Positions 32,575 through 41,418 are shown, counted from the first letter of the stretch. The stretch is 64,000 bases of DNA from Alicyclobacillus acidocaldarius subsp. acidocaldarius Tc-4-1 (GCF_000219875.1 NC_017167.1:2195572-2259571); one strand, 5' to 3'. Program-made: numbers and translations. Notes: generated by a model from the sequence alone, not told the origin.

Positions 32575-33129
32575 TCACCCCCGTTCCAGCCAATCCTTCT
32601 CCGTCCACAGGAACGCTTTCAGCAGCCCTATCACACTCACGGCATCCGTGATTTCACCGCGCAGGCACATGTGGACGGCATATTCCAATGGGATCCATAC
32701 CATGGTCATTGTCTCCGTTGGCTCGCGATCCGCTTCTCCGATGGACAAATCTTTGGCGAGAAACAAATGGGTCTCCTGTGTCGAGATGCCTGCACTCAGG
32801 TGAGCGACCCCGAGCGGCGTCCACGTACGTGCGACGATGCCGGTTTCTTCGCGAAGTTCCCGAGCCGCGGCGGCCTCCGGACCTTCATCGCGAAACTGGC
32901 CGCTCGGAATCTGCCACAGAAACCTGTCAACCGGAAAAACGAATTCATGGAGCAGTGCGACGCGGGCCTGCTCATCCACCGCCACAACGCCCGCGTTGTG
33001 CCCAGCGTCCATCACGCCATACAGGCCAGGCTGCCCGTCGGGCCGAAGCACGTCGTACTCGATCACCCGGATCCAGGGATTTTGATACGCAATGCGCTCC
33101 GAAAGGATGGTCCACAGGTGTCGCTTCAA
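32575..33129 (-). CDS. Nudix hydrolase (ADP-ribose pyrophosphatase-like)
   Basis: 184 residues. The Nudix box reads EGPEAAAARELREETGI (catalytic REXXEE), preceded by LLHEFVFPVDRFLWQIPSG as in ADP-ribose/NDP-sugar pyrophosphatases. The first part of the box is one residue shorter than the usual Gx5E spacing. It hydrolyses a nucleoside diphosphate linked to another moiety. TTG at 33129 with GAGGGG seven bases upstream. First gene of a two-gene unit with PCD. Confidence 0.86.
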   Translation of the reverse strand: MKRHLWTILSERIAYQNPWIRVIEYDVLRPDGQPGLYGVMDAGHNAGVVAVDEQARVALLHEFVFPVDRFLWQIPSGQFRDEGPEAAAARELREETGIVARTWTPLGVAHLSAGISTQETHLFLAKDLSIGEADREPTETMTMVWIPLEYAVHMCLRGEITDAVSVIGLLKAFLWTEKDWLERG

Positions 33130-33239
33130 CGGCGTGCCCCTCTCCCATGACAGGATCACAAGGATTCGAAAATCACTGAAAAGATTATAGCACACGTTGT
33201 CCCCGCGTGACGCTGAGCCTTCGCCGAAGGATGCGCGCA

Positions 33240-33278
33240 AAAACAAGACGCGGCCGCGAAAACCTCGCGAGCCGCGTC
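33240..33278 (-). terminator. Terminator of the tRNA operon
   Basis: GACGCGGC, inner TCGCG/CGCG arms, GCCGCGTC, then TTGTTTTT on the minus strand, 19 bases after tRNA-Cys. Confidence 0.88.
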
Positions 33279-33296
33279 ACAACAAGCTTTTTCACC

Positions 33297-33370
<74 letters not shown>

Positions 33371-33428
33371 ATGAGGCCGCGCAACCCGGACAGAGACTCG
33401 CCCCGTCCGGGTCTCGCAGCGAATGCCC

Positions 33429-33503
33429 TGGAGCGGAAGACGGGATTCGAACCCGCGGCCCTCGCCTTGGCAAGGCGATGCTCTACCCCTGAGCTACTTC
33501 CGC
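33429..33503 (-). tRNA. tRNA-Gly (GCC)
   Basis: GCGGAAG acceptor, AGCTCAGGGGTAGAGC, anticodon stem CGCCT/GGCG around TGCCAAG (GCC), T-arm GCGGGTTCGAATCCCGT, discriminator T, CCA encoded. Confidence 0.96.
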
Positions 33504-33508
33504 ATGGC

Positions 33509-33584
<76 letters not shown>

Positions 33585-33597
33585 GCCGTGCATCAGA

Positions 33598-33672
33598 TGG
33601 TGGAGCCGATGGGACTCGAACCCACAACCCCTACGCTGCCAGCGTAGTGCTCTCCCCTTGAGCTACGGCCCC
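33598..33672 (-). tRNA. tRNA-Ala (GGC)
   Basis: GGGGCCG acceptor paired with CGGCTCC (one G-U), AGCTCAAGGGGAGAGC, anticodon loop CTGGCAG (GGC) in stem CTACG/CGTAG, T-arm GTGGGTTCGAGTCCCAT, discriminator A, CCA encoded. First gene of the operon. The acceptor has the usual Ala G-U pair near its top. Confidence 0.94.
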
Positions 33673-33688
33673 GCAACGCACGAGACTG

Positions 33689-33717
33689 ATTATACAGCTT
33701 GTCGGGCCATCGCGCAA
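33689..33717 (-). promoter_or_regulatory. Promoter of the tRNA operon
   Basis: TTGCGC (RC of 33712-33717), 17-base spacer, TATAAT (RC of 33689-33694), 16 bases before tRNA-Ala. Confidence 0.8.
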
Positions 33718-33850
33718 GTACAATTTCGCGTTTCCTTGGCACACATCCCAAATCTCTCGCGTTCTCCAGAACAAAAATTCCATAATATGTATTGTTTTGC
33801 TGACATTGGACATCCTAAGGTCGACAAGCCCAAGAAAAGGAGTGAACCCC

Positions 33851-34333
33851 ATGAAACGTTGGTTCCTCACTGCAGCCGCGGCGGCCTGCCTCATATCGAC
33901 CGGTTGGTGGCAAGCGCCCGCGCACGTCCTCGCTGCTCCGGCCGTGGAATCCGCCGAGCCGAACGCACCCGTCAACGGGCCCTCCCACCAATTCGAAATC
34001 CATTCCAGCGTTCAGGTCTCACGCGAGATCCTTCGAGAAGCATACCAGGCCAGCCACGACGCCTATACGAAGAAATTACAGAAATACGCCAAGTGCACCG
34101 AGGCTCAGGCGCGCAAGGCCGTGATGTCTGAACACCCAGGTTGCAAGATCGAGGACATCCAACTCCGCAACATCCGCACAAACTTGGTGTATATGGCCAT
34201 TGCGCGCGATGACGAGGACAAATACCTGGTCATCGTGGACGCGGGCAACGGCAATATCCTGCTAGATCGACGCATTCCGACACACCACGAACGCGTGTTT
34301 GCAGGCGCACCGGTCCCGAGCAGGAACGAATAA
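33851..34333 (+). CDS. Secreted PepSY-domain protein
   Basis: 160 residues. A Sec-type signal peptide covers the first 28 residues (hydrophobic TAAAAACLISTGWW, cleavage expected near VLAAPA). The mature part has a PepSY module: EAQARKAVMSEHPGCKIEDI followed by beta strands LVYMAIARDDEDKYLVIVDA and NGNILLD. PepSY domains often inhibit or modulate extracytoplasmic proteins. ATG at 33851 behind AAGGAG. No partner protease is adjacent. Confidence 0.85.
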   Translation: MKRWFLTAAAAACLISTGWWQAPAHVLAAPAVESAEPNAPVNGPSHQFEIHSSVQVSREILREAYQASHDAYTKKLQKYAKCTEAQARKAVMSEHPGCKIEDIQLRNIRTNLVYMAIARDDEDKYLVIVDAGNGNILLDRRIPTHHERVFAGAPVPSRNE

Positions 34334-34365
34334 ACAGGCCATCTTTCCCGCCTTGCGCATGCGCG

Positions 34366-34389
34366 GGGGCGCCGGCGAGCCGGCGCCCC
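34366..34389. terminator. Bidirectional terminator between PepSY gene and speH
   Basis: GGGGCGCCGGC, loop GA, GCCGGCGCCCC: a perfect 11-bp stem. T-runs are short on both sides (TTGTTGG and GCGCATG), so efficiency is uncertain. Confidence 0.7.
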
Positions 34390-34416
34390 TTGTTGGCCGA
34401 GCGGCACTCCCTTGCG

Positions 34417-34800
34417 TTACAACGCGCGCACCTTCACATCATGCACCTGTATCTGGCCTACGCCGCGAGGAAGCTCTATTGCTTCAAGGCGCTTCGCGCC
34501 CAGGTACTTCGTGATATAGTCGCACGCCACATTTGGATCGATGCGATCCCCGCAGGTGTACACATCGATACTCGCGTAGCCATGCTCGGGGAAACTGTGA
34601 ATGGTGAGATGCGACTCCGAAATGATGACGACGCCGCTGACGCCCTGCGGTGCAAACTTGTGGAACGCAACTTCGCGAACCTCCGCGCCCGCCTCCAAGG
34701 CCGCGGTCACCATGGCGCGCTCGATCCCGTGAACGTCGTTCAGACGCTCCGGATCACACTCCCAAAGCTCTGCAATGACGTGACGCCCCATCGTGTCCAT
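34417..34800 (-). CDS. speH: S-adenosylmethionine decarboxylase proenzyme
   Basis: 127 residues, the usual length of the bacterial class 1B enzyme. Self-cleavage between Glu and Ser in [16 protein letters not shown] generates the pyruvoyl cofactor; the following His, and Cys in VYTCGD, are present. It makes decarboxylated SAM, the aminopropyl donor for spermidine. ATG at 34800 behind AAGGGGG; the longer frame to 34947 lies inside the structured leader. No spermidine synthase is adjacent, so the pathway is split. Confidence 0.95.
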   Translation of the reverse strand: MDTMGRHVIAELWECDPERLNDVHGIERAMVTAALEAGAEVREVAFHKFAPQGVSGVVIISESHLTIHSFPEHGYASIDVYTCGDRIDPNVACDYITKYLGAKRLEAIELPRGVGQIQVHDVKVRAL

Positions 34801-34998
34801 GAAAAAGTCCCCCTTTACAAACAAATCGGCCATGCCGTTCTTGAGAAAAAGGCATGTGGAATCGCACTTACACCACGGGGGAAAGTTAGTCCTCAGAGGT
34901 CCTAACCCTTTAAGTGTAAGTCCTCTTCCATTTGCAGTTGACTGCACTCGCCATGGCGCACGTGGACATCATGCGCCGTCCGACAGGTCAACACTACG
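34801..34998 (-). promoter_or_regulatory. Highly structured leader of speH, candidate cis-regulatory RNA
   Basis: About 198 bases with four separate helices in transcription order: GTTGAC/GTCAAC (34987-34992 with 34937-34942) enclosing GGCGCA/TGCGCC (34972-34977 with 34955-34960); a dumbbell closed by CTTACAC/GTGTAAG (34914-34920 with 34867-34873), with inner AAAG/CTTT, TTAG/CTAA and CCTC/GAGG helices; and CATGCC/GGCATG (34851-34856 with 34831-34836) just before the RBS. It matches no riboswitch class I can recall. Confidence 0.5.
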
Positions 34999-35004
34999 AT
35001 GAGT

Positions 35005-35033
35005 AGTATACGGCCTCCCTAGACAATTTGCAA
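35005..35033 (-). promoter_or_regulatory. Promoter of speH
   Basis: TTGCAA (RC of 35028-35033), 17-base spacer, TATACT (RC of 35005-35010). It starts the long speH leader and lies just after the rhomboid gene stop. Confidence 0.78.
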
Positions 35034-35049
35034 TCAGGAATTGAATGCC

Positions 35050-35754
35050 TCACCAGGACAGTGGCAACGGGGTCGCCAGATCCCACACGAGACTGAGGCC
35101 ACAGGCCAAGCTGCATATCCAAGCGAGCACTGTCCAAAACCGCGGATTCCGGAGCCATTTCGCAAATCCGTACGTCAGGGCCATTCCGGTCGCAAGCCCA
35201 CCCAAGTGCGCCATCCACCCGATGGTCCCCAGGTTCATGATGTCGATCACGACATTGACCGCGAGCACCATCAGCAACTGGTTGCGGACATACGGCGGAA
35301 ACATGCCCATCAAGGCGAGCGCGAGCATCGCCCCGAACAGGCCGAAGATGGCCCCCGACGCGCCCGCCGAGACCTGATCCGGTGAGATGGGCAACGTCAG
35401 CAAACTGCCGACCGCCCCTGAGATGACGTACAACGCAATGAATACAGGCGTCGACAGCGCCTGCTCCACCGCAAACAACGTCCACAGCGAGATCATATTC
35501 ACGAGGATGTGCCAGAGGCTCACGTGGACAAACATCGTGCTCAGGACGCGAAACCACTGGCCGTGCTCCACGAGCGGCGGGTAGAGCGCGCCAGCGCGGA
35601 GAAGTCCAAATGTGGATTTGCCCGTGATGGTTTCCACGATGAGGTACCAGAACACAGTGACCAGCAAAAAGGTCCAGCCGGCAGGGGCGGGATCGCCATA
35701 AGGGGTCGGGGGTAAGAAGCGAACGCGCCACACGCGCCGCCGACGCCACATCAT
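35050..35754 (-). CDS. Rhomboid-family intramembrane serine protease
   Basis: 234 residues with seven hydrophobic segments. Catalytic Ser in SAGASGAIFGLFG (GxSG motif) and catalytic His in GWMAHLGGLATG; the HILVNM segment after helix 2 is also conserved. It cleaves membrane-embedded substrates, which are unknown here. ATG at 35754 follows GAGGTGAATGC. The gene overlaps or abuts the glycosyltransferase gene upstream, so they are probably co-transcribed. Confidence 0.9.
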   Translation of the reverse strand: MMWRRRRVWRVRFLPPTPYGDPAPAGWTFLLVTVFWYLIVETITGKSTFGLLRAGALYPPLVEHGQWFRVLSTMFVHVSLWHILVNMISLWTLFAVEQALSTPVFIALYVISGAVGSLLTLPISPDQVSAGASGAIFGLFGAMLALALMGMFPPYVRNQLLMVLAVNVVIDIMNLGTIGWMAHLGGLATGMALTYGFAKWLRNPRFWTVLAWICSLACGLSLVWDLATPLPLSW

Positions 35755-35771
35755 GCATTCACCTCGTCTAT

Positions 35772-36914
35772 TCAAGAGTTCGCCGGAAGCTTCCAGCCGC
35801 TTCGCACCGCATCTTCCTCGAGAACGGTGTAACCCCGCTCGTACGCGACGATCATGCGCTCCGGCGTATACCTCGGCAGCACGAGCCGCTGAAACCGCTC
35901 CACGTAGACATCCCGCGCCTGAGTGTCCATGAGAAGTCGCCGCACCGCATCGGCAAGAGCCTGTACATCGCCAGGCGGCACAAGCACACCAGCCTCTCCA
36001 TCAAGCAGCATGCGCCGAATCCCAGGAACATCCGATCCGATGTTCGCGGCCCCGTAATAGCCGGCCTCCAACACGGAGGTCGGAGCTCCTTCACTCTTCG
36101 AAGGCAACACGTGGATGTCGATGGCGCAATACACGTCGCGCACATCCTGCAGATGACCTAGAAAATGAACTCGGTGGCGGATACCACACGCCTCGGCTGC
36201 CGCTTCTAATCGGGTGCGATCTCGTCCGTCACCAGCGACGAGCAGGTGAACGTCCAAGTCCGAGAGACGCGCCAGGGCGGCGATGGCGACGTGGATCTGT
36301 TTCACAGGATCGAGCCGAGCCACGACGCCGATGAGTCTCGACTCTGGTTTCAGCCCCAACCGATTTCGCCACTCCGCTGCGCACACGTCGCGCGATGCCC
36401 TGGGGGGCCGTGGAAAAAACGCGTTGGGAACCTCGAGGATGGTCCGGCAGGGAAGCACGTCTCCGAGCGCGGGCTGAACCACAAACAGGCCCCGCGCGCG
36501 AGACAGACGCCACAGATGTAGGCTGGGAAACAAAGCGGCTTTGAAGGGGTGCCCCTCGAAGTCGTATCGAGGATGGCTGTGAATCGTAGCGGTCCAGATG
36601 ACCCCCGCAGTCGATGCGGCGAACGATGCCAACATATTCATGCGCGGTCCGTGGGAATGGAGAATCCACGCGCGCTCGCGCCGGAGCACACGAGCCAAAT
36701 CGCGTATGGCGCCAACCGTGCCTGCCACCGCCCCGTGCAACATCCCCAACTGCCGCAGTTCGTTCGCCAGCGGTCCGTCGCCCAGGCTGATCAAGCGGTA
36801 GCGGTAGTCGACCTGCGCGCCCTTGAGCGCCTTCGCCCAAGTCATGAGGTGCGTGGCAGCGCCTCCCACTTCGTTCCCCGCAAAAAATACGATCACGGTG
36901 CGCTCCGAAGCCAA
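35772..36914 (-). CDS. Glycosyltransferase family 4 (GT-B)
   Basis: 380 residues. The C-terminal donor-binding half shows IGVVARLDPVKQIHVAI and the EX7E-like SEGAPTSVLEAGYYG; the N-terminal acceptor half has EVGGAATHLMTWAKAL and ILHSHGPRMN. Likely transfers a sugar from a nucleotide donor onto a lipid or polysaccharide precursor at the inner membrane face. TTG start at 36914 behind GAGGAAC. Neighbours give no clue to the polymer made. Confidence 0.88.
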   Translation of the reverse strand: MASERTVIVFFAGNEVGGAATHLMTWAKALKGAQVDYRYRLISLGDGPLANELRQLGMLHGAVAGTVGAIRDLARVLRRERAWILHSHGPRMNMLASFAASTAGVIWTATIHSHPRYDFEGHPFKAALFPSLHLWRLSRARGLFVVQPALGDVLPCRTILEVPNAFFPRPPRASRDVCAAEWRNRLGLKPESRLIGVVARLDPVKQIHVAIAALARLSDLDVHLLVAGDGRDRTRLEAAAEACGIRHRVHFLGHLQDVRDVYCAIDIHVLPSKSEGAPTSVLEAGYYGAANIGSDVPGIRRMLLDGEAGVLVPPGDVQALADAVRRLLMDTQARDVYVERFQRLVLPRYTPERMIVAYERGYTVLEEDAVRSGWKLPANS

Positions 36915-36933
36915 CCGAGTTCCTCCAAGTCTA

Positions 36934-37248
36934 TCAACAGGGACGGTAACCCTGCATGGTATGTGACTGAATGTATCGGTCCAAATCCTCTTCGTCGAAC
37001 CAGAACGGCCCTCGATACAGAAACACGTAATCGACCGGCGTGTGAACTCGCTCCGCCGTAAACGCGAGGATGTGATTCCTCCGAACCGTCACATCCGGCC
37101 AAACGTCCTCAAAACGCCGATTGATCCGATTGTACTGCTCCGGTGTCATGCACGGCAGAAGGCAAACAAACGCCTCATTTGGAAGTTCTAACACATCATA
37201 ATTTTTCCGTCGTACTCGATGTTCAACCCCAAGCGCATCCGCAACCAT
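36934..37248 (-). CDS. Conserved-looking small protein of unknown function
   Basis: About 104 residues, soluble, no signal. Contains DVLELPNEAFVCLLPCMTPE, QYNRINRRFEDVWPDV and the Tyr/Phe-rich DYVFLYRGPFWFDEEDLDRY. The start is ambiguous (ATG 37248, or TTG 37257/37263, none with ideal RBS spacing). Nineteen bases upstream of the glycosyltransferase start. I do not recognise the family. Confidence 0.6.
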   Translation of the reverse strand: MVADALGVEHRVRRKNYDVLELPNEAFVCLLPCMTPEQYNRINRRFEDVWPDVTVRRNHILAFTAERVHTPVDYVFLYRGPFWFDEEDLDRYIQSHTMQGYRPC

Positions 37249-37339
37249 CCTTATCAAGCACAACCTCGATGTCGCCTATCTTCACACTCTCTGCACTCAG
37301 TATACTGGACAGCCCAGATAGGTACAAACAGTGCGCAAC

Positions 37340-38548
37340 TTATTCGTACCGCAGGGCGTCAATCGGATTGAGATTCGCGGCCTTCACGGCCGGATAGAGT
37401 CCACAGACGACGCCGATGGCGGCCGAGAAGACGAATGCCAACACGCCAATCGGCCAGGGCACGAAAGCCGGAATGCCAGTGAACGCGCGCAGGGCGGTGC
37501 TCACCGCAAGCCCAGTCGCAATGCCGGCGACACCTCCTAACGAGGTGATGGCCATAGACTCCACAAGAAACTGGAGCACGATGTCACGTTTCCTAGCACC
37601 GAGCGAGACGCGAATGCCGATCTCCTGCGTGCGTTCGGTGACCGACACCAGCATGATATTCATGACGCCAACCCCGCCCACGAGGAGCGCGATCCCCGCC
37701 ACAGCGCCGATCACGGCCGTCAAGATGGTCGTCACCTTTGCGATCAAAGCCGCGACGCTCGCGACGAGCCCTGACGAGTCGACGAAGGCCGTCGGATCGC
37801 CCGCATGGATGTTGAGCGCAAGCACGATTCGTTTCGCCAGGCTCTGGACATTGACGCCGGGACTCACCACGACATCCATTTCAGACGCTGTCCAGTTGGG
37901 GAAAATATCTTGGCACGTGGTATCGGGGATGTACAGATTGTCGCTCCCCATCACCAACGAATAGAGGCTTGCCTGCTCCGGCTGCGCCACACCAACGACC
38001 TCGAGCGGCACGCCGGACAGGGTGATGATTGCACCAAGCGGATTTCCGCTCCCAAAAAGCTTATTCGCGAGCGACTCACTGATGACCGCAACGTTACGGT
38101 GAGACAGCACGTCCTCCGCAGTGAACATGTGACCGCGAACGACCATGAAACGGGCAAGGCGGTCCAAGTCCGCTGGACCTGCGAACAGCGTCACATTGTC
38201 CGACTTGTCTCCACTCTGCACCACGGCGGTGCCATAGAAGGTCTCATTCACGCTCTCCACGCCGGAGAAGGACGCGGCGATGGCGAGATCGGAGTCGTCG
38301 ATGGAGAGCACCTGCCCTGGCTGCGGCAGGCCGGGCGCAACGAGTTCCCTCGGCACAATTTGAATGACGTTCTGCTGACTTCCGCTTGAGATGGCCCCAA
38401 TGACCAGCGCTTTGCCTCCGTTGCCGATGGCGACAATGGCGAGGATGGAAGCCACGCCAATCCAGATGCCGAGCATCGTGAGGAATGCTCGCGTCTTATT
38501 GGCGGCAAGCGAAGCCAAGGCCATACGGAGCATCTCATCGAGGCTCAT
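37340..38548 (-). CDS. MacB-like ABC transporter permease
   Basis: 402 residues: one N-terminal helix (RAFLTMLGIWIGVASILAIV), a large extracytoplasmic MacB_PCD domain (about 45-270), then three helices (LTAVIGAVAGIALLVGGVGV and on) with the FtsX signature ERTQEIGIRVSLGARKRDI. It couples ATP hydrolysis to substrate expulsion. ATG at 38548 lies inside the ATPase gene end (14-base overlap) behind GAGGAGG. Third gene of an exporter operon. Substrate (peptide, antibiotic, lipid) unknown. Confidence 0.92.
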   Translation of the reverse strand: MSLDEMLRMALASLAANKTRAFLTMLGIWIGVASILAIVAIGNGGKALVIGAISSGSQQNVIQIVPRELVAPGLPQPGQVLSIDDSDLAIAASFSGVESVNETFYGTAVVQSGDKSDNVTLFAGPADLDRLARFMVVRGHMFTAEDVLSHRNVAVISESLANKLFGSGNPLGAIITLSGVPLEVVGVAQPEQASLYSLVMGSDNLYIPDTTCQDIFPNWTASEMDVVVSPGVNVQSLAKRIVLALNIHAGDPTAFVDSSGLVASVAALIAKVTTILTAVIGAVAGIALLVGGVGVMNIMLVSVTERTQEIGIRVSLGARKRDIVLQFLVESMAITSLGGVAGIATGLAVSTALRAFTGIPAFVPWPIGVLAFVFSAAIGVVCGLYPAVKAANLNPIDALRYE

Positions 38549-39221
38549 CCGGTACCTCCTCTCGGACGATCTCGCCATCGACCATGTGCAGGATGCGCTG
38601 GCCGGCGCGCGCAACGTGGGGATCGTGCGTGATGACCATGACGGTCCGCCCGGCCGCGTGCAAATCCCGGAGAATGCGGAGGATCTCAGCGCCCGTCTGC
38701 TGGTCGAGCGCGCCGGTGGGTTCATCGGCGAGCAGGACGGCCGGGTCGTTGGCGAGCGCGCGGGCAATGGCGACGCGCTGCCGCTGACCTCCCGACAGCT
38801 CATTGGGCAGATGATGGGCTCGATTGGCCATACCCACCATCTCGAGCAGTTCCATGGCGCGCGCTCGCCGCTCGGCGCGAGGAACGCCTGCGTAGACCAT
38901 CGGAAGCTCCACGTTGCGCACCGCAGACATGCGCGGGATGAGGTGAAAATTCTGAAACACAAACCCGATGTTCTGATTGCGCAGGCGGGCGAGATCGTTC
39001 GAAGGCAGGCCAAGCACCGACGCACCGTTCAGCTCATAGTCGCCCGAGCTCGGCCGGTCCAAGAGCCCGAGGATGTGCATGAGCGTGGATTTGCCACTGC
39101 CCGAGGGACCCATGACCGCGACGAACTCGCCCCGCTGAACCTCGAGGTCGATGCCCTTCAGCACGGGAATGACCTGCTCGCCGACAGTGTACGACTTTGT
39201 CACGCCCACGAGGCGAATCAT
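38535..39221 (-). CDS. ABC transporter ATPase (LolD/MacB type)
   Basis: 228 residues. Walker A GPSGSGKS, Q-loop VFQNF, signature LSGGQRQRVAIARAL, Walker B AVLLADEPTGALD and H-loop ITHD are all intact. Drives the MacB-like permease encoded next. ATG at 39221 overlaps the adaptor gene stop (ATGA). The longer upstream frame lies inside the adaptor gene. Confidence 0.95.
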   Translation of the reverse strand: MIRLVGVTKSYTVGEQVIPVLKGIDLEVQRGEFVAVMGPSGSGKSTLMHILGLLDRPSSGDYELNGASVLGLPSNDLARLRNQNIGFVFQNFHLIPRMSAVRNVELPMVYAGVPRAERRARAMELLEMVGMANRAHHLPNELSGGQRQRVAIARALANDPAVLLADEPTGALDQQTGAEILRILRDLHAAGRTVMVITHDPHVARAGQRILHMVDGEIVREEVPDEPR

Positions 39222-40288
39222 GATGTGCGCACTGCCTCTCCGTTCACGAGATTGTCTGGCGGATTGATCACGACCCGATTGCCAGGAGCGACTCCGGACA
39301 GCACCTGCACCGCCGTATCGCTCGTCATGCCGAGCTTCACTGGCACGAGATAGACGTGGCCGTTCCTCCACTCGTACACCGCATAGCCGGTACCGTTCTG
39401 CACGATGGCGCTGTAGGGCACCGTGGGCACGGGCGATGGCGAGCGGCTGAGGATCCGGCAGGTGAGTTGATATCCATATGGAACCGGAAACGATCCGCGC
39501 GGCTGCACAGTCACCTCCACGACCGGCGCCCCGCTTGACGAGAGCTCCGCGTACGGCGCGATGGACGTCACCGAGCCGGTAAACGTCTGATTGGGATATG
39601 CATCCGTTTGCATCGTGGCCGTCATGCCCACCTTGATTTGAGCTGCGTCGACTTCCGACAGATCCATGACGACGTCCTTTGCTGGGCTCGCCACCTCGAC
39701 GACCGGCGTCTGATTCCCGTCCGCGTCCACGCCGTTCGGGTTTGCGATGAGCACGATGCCCGACATCGTCGCCGTGATGGTCAACTGGGCCTCGTTGGCC
39801 TCCGCCTGTGCGAGCTGACTTCTCGCTGACGCCACCGAAGCCTCGGCCGCGTTCAGCTGCGGAAGAAACAGCGCCTTGAGCGCCGTCGGCGCCTGGTTAT
39901 ATTGCGCCAGCACGCGCTGATACGCCGACTCGGCATCGGAGAGCGCCAATTCCGCGGCCTGCACGCTGGCTTCCGCGGAAGCCGTGCTCAACTGAATGAG
40001 CGGTTGCCCCGCTTGCACGCGCTGCCCCACGTGCACCAGCACGCGCTCGACAGGAGCCGACAGGTTGTCCAAATTGACGATCTGGCGGGCCACCGGGCGC
40101 ACCGTGCCTGCCGCCAGGGTCACCCGCTCAATTCGCTGCAGCGACACAGGCGCCGTCTCGACCACAGGCAAGGCGTGTCGAGATTTCCACACGACAAGCG
40201 CCCCCACGAGAAGCGCCAGAAGGGCCAGCACGAAGCCGATCACGGCGCCGACACGTCGGCCTGTCCGCTTTTCCGACGAGATGGCCAA
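39218..40288 (-). CDS. HlyD/MacA-like membrane-fusion (adaptor) protein
   Basis: About 356 residues with an N-terminal membrane helix (VGAVIGFVLALLALLVGALV), a lipoyl half-motif (VERVLVHVGQRVQAGQPLI), a helical hairpin (about 105-165, VQAAELALSDAESAYQRVLA), the second lipoyl half and a beta-barrel/MP domain. In a single-membrane organism it would cap the exporter outside. TTG at 40288 has GGGGAGGGG six bases upstream. First gene of the adaptor-ATPase-permease operon. Confidence 0.9.
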   Translation of the reverse strand: MAISSEKRTGRRVGAVIGFVLALLALLVGALVVWKSRHALPVVETAPVSLQRIERVTLAAGTVRPVARQIVNLDNLSAPVERVLVHVGQRVQAGQPLIQLSTASAEASVQAAELALSDAESAYQRVLAQYNQAPTALKALFLPQLNAAEASVASARSQLAQAEANEAQLTITATMSGIVLIANPNGVDADGNQTPVVEVASPAKDVVMDLSEVDAAQIKVGMTATMQTDAYPNQTFTGSVTSIAPYAELSSSGAPVVEVTVQPRGSFPVPYGYQLTCRILSRSPSPVPTVPYSAIVQNGTGYAVYEWRNGHVYLVPVKLGMTSDTAVQVLSGVAPGNRVVINPPDNLVNGEAVRTS

Positions 40289-40406
40289 CGACAACCCCTC
40301 CCCGACCAAGTCACGTATTAACATACCACACGGGCGCTTGAACGGACATCGAACGACATGGCCGGTTTGGGACTCGCATACACATGGGACAAACAGGTGA
40401 AGTGAG

Positions 40407-40799
40407 GTGCGGTTCTTGAAACCGAGATGGGTTTGTCGAATCGTCGGGTGGCTCTACGCCGCACTTGGCGCGGCAGGCACCTTGAGCCGGGACCTTGGCC
40501 TTTATTTTCGATTCACGCCCGTGGAGGCCTACCTGTACCTTGGGCTTGGCGTCTGGGCCATTTGGGCGGCGCGCCAACGCACTCGCACCAGCGTCCTGGC
40601 GCTTCTGGGCGTCGGGATGGTGTCCTTCGCGTGGGCCCTGTCGCCCTGGATAGGGCTCCCTGCCCCCGTTCTCCGCGCGTTGGGCTCTCAACAACCGCTT
40701 GACCTGCTGATCCGAGAATTGGTCGCTATCTGGGGCATCGGCACCGCGGTCAAGGCCGTGACAGACTGGCGCGCATCCCATCGATCCACTACCTCCTGA
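40407..40799 (+). CDS. Small membrane protein of unknown function
   Basis: 130 residues, three or four hydrophobic segments (VGWLYAALGAAGTLS, VEAYLYLGLGVWAIWAA, SVLALLGVGMVSFAWALSPW, ELVAIWGIGTAVKAV). Start GTG 40407 or TTG 40416; both have a GAGGTG-like RBS nearby. Divergent to the exporter operon and 69 bases upstream of the CBS gene. I do not recognise a family. Confidence 0.68.
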   Translation: MRFLKPRWVCRIVGWLYAALGAAGTLSRDLGLYFRFTPVEAYLYLGLGVWAIWAARQRTRTSVLALLGVGMVSFAWALSPWIGLPAPVLRALGSQQPLDLLIRELVAIWGIGTAVKAVTDWRASHRSTTS

Positions 40800-40868
40800 C
40801 CCTTCGTGCACGTCGCTCATGGGACATACTACGGCGTGTGAACCGATGACACCAAGGAGGGACTGGGC

Positions 40869-41306
40869 ATGAAAGTTCAGCAGATCATGACCACAGACGT
40901 CGCTTGCTGCTCGGCCACCGATTCCATCCAGAAGGCCGCCCAGGCGATGAAACGCGAAAACTGTGGTTCCATCCCTGTGTGCGAAAATCGACGCGTGGTC
41001 GGTATCGTGACGGATCGCGACATCGTGCTGAAGGCCGTGGCGCAGGGCAAATGCGACGCCCGAGTCGAGGACTGCATGACCAAAGCGGTTGTCACCGGGC
41101 GGCCTGACATGGACGCGCACGAAGCTGCCGATCTCATGGCGCAGCACCAGATCCGGCGCCTGCCCATCGTGGACGAGCGCGGCGACCTCTGCGGCATCCT
41201 GTCCATTGGCGATCTCGCCACCGTCGACATCCATGTGAACGAGGCGGGAGCGGCGCTCAGCAAAATTTCCGCACCCACCGAAGCCCAGAACAATATCGTC
41301 CACTGA
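40869..41306 (+). CDS. Tandem CBS-domain protein
   Basis: 145 residues: two CBS motifs, residues 7-60 (VQQIMTTDVACCSATDSIQK to GIVTDRDIVLKAV) and 70-123 (VEDCMTKAVVTGRPDMDAHE to GILSIGDLATV). The pair forms a Bateman module binding adenosyl ligands such as AMP, ATP or SAM. A free-standing sensor with no effector domain. Preceded by AAGGAGG and followed by a terminator. Confidence 0.92.
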   Translation: MKVQQIMTTDVACCSATDSIQKAAQAMKRENCGSIPVCENRRVVGIVTDRDIVLKAVAQGKCDARVEDCMTKAVVTGRPDMDAHEAADLMAQHQIRRLPIVDERGDLCGILSIGDLATVDIHVNEAGAALSKISAPTEAQNNIVH

Positions 41307-41324
41307 CGAACGACATCGGTTCGC

Positions 41325-41350
41325 CAACACCCCGCACCGGCGGGGTGTTG
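41325..41350 (+). terminator. Terminator after the CBS gene
   Basis: CAACACCCCGC, loop ACCG, GCGGGGTGTTG, then TTGTG. A second, T-poor hairpin (GAAGGCTGGGGTC...CAGCCTTC, 41371-41398) lies between this and the spore protein gene on the other strand. Confidence 0.85.
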
Positions 41351-41418
41351 TTGTGTCCCTAGAACATGCGGAAGGCTGGGGTCACGACCCCAGCCTTCGC
41401 TCGCCGCCTTCCCGAGCC

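Noticed and set aside
34801-34998. ykkC, SAM-I or T-box riboswitch before speH
   Set aside because: Conserved motifs of these classes (ACGR/GGGACG, GATGAG-type K-turn, GGGTGGNACC) are absent; kept only as an unclassified structured leader.
37340-39025. Longer version of the MacB-like permease starting at 39025
   Set aside because: The first 159 codons lie within the ATPase gene in another frame; the real start at 38548 has GAGGAGG and overlaps the ATPase stop as usual.
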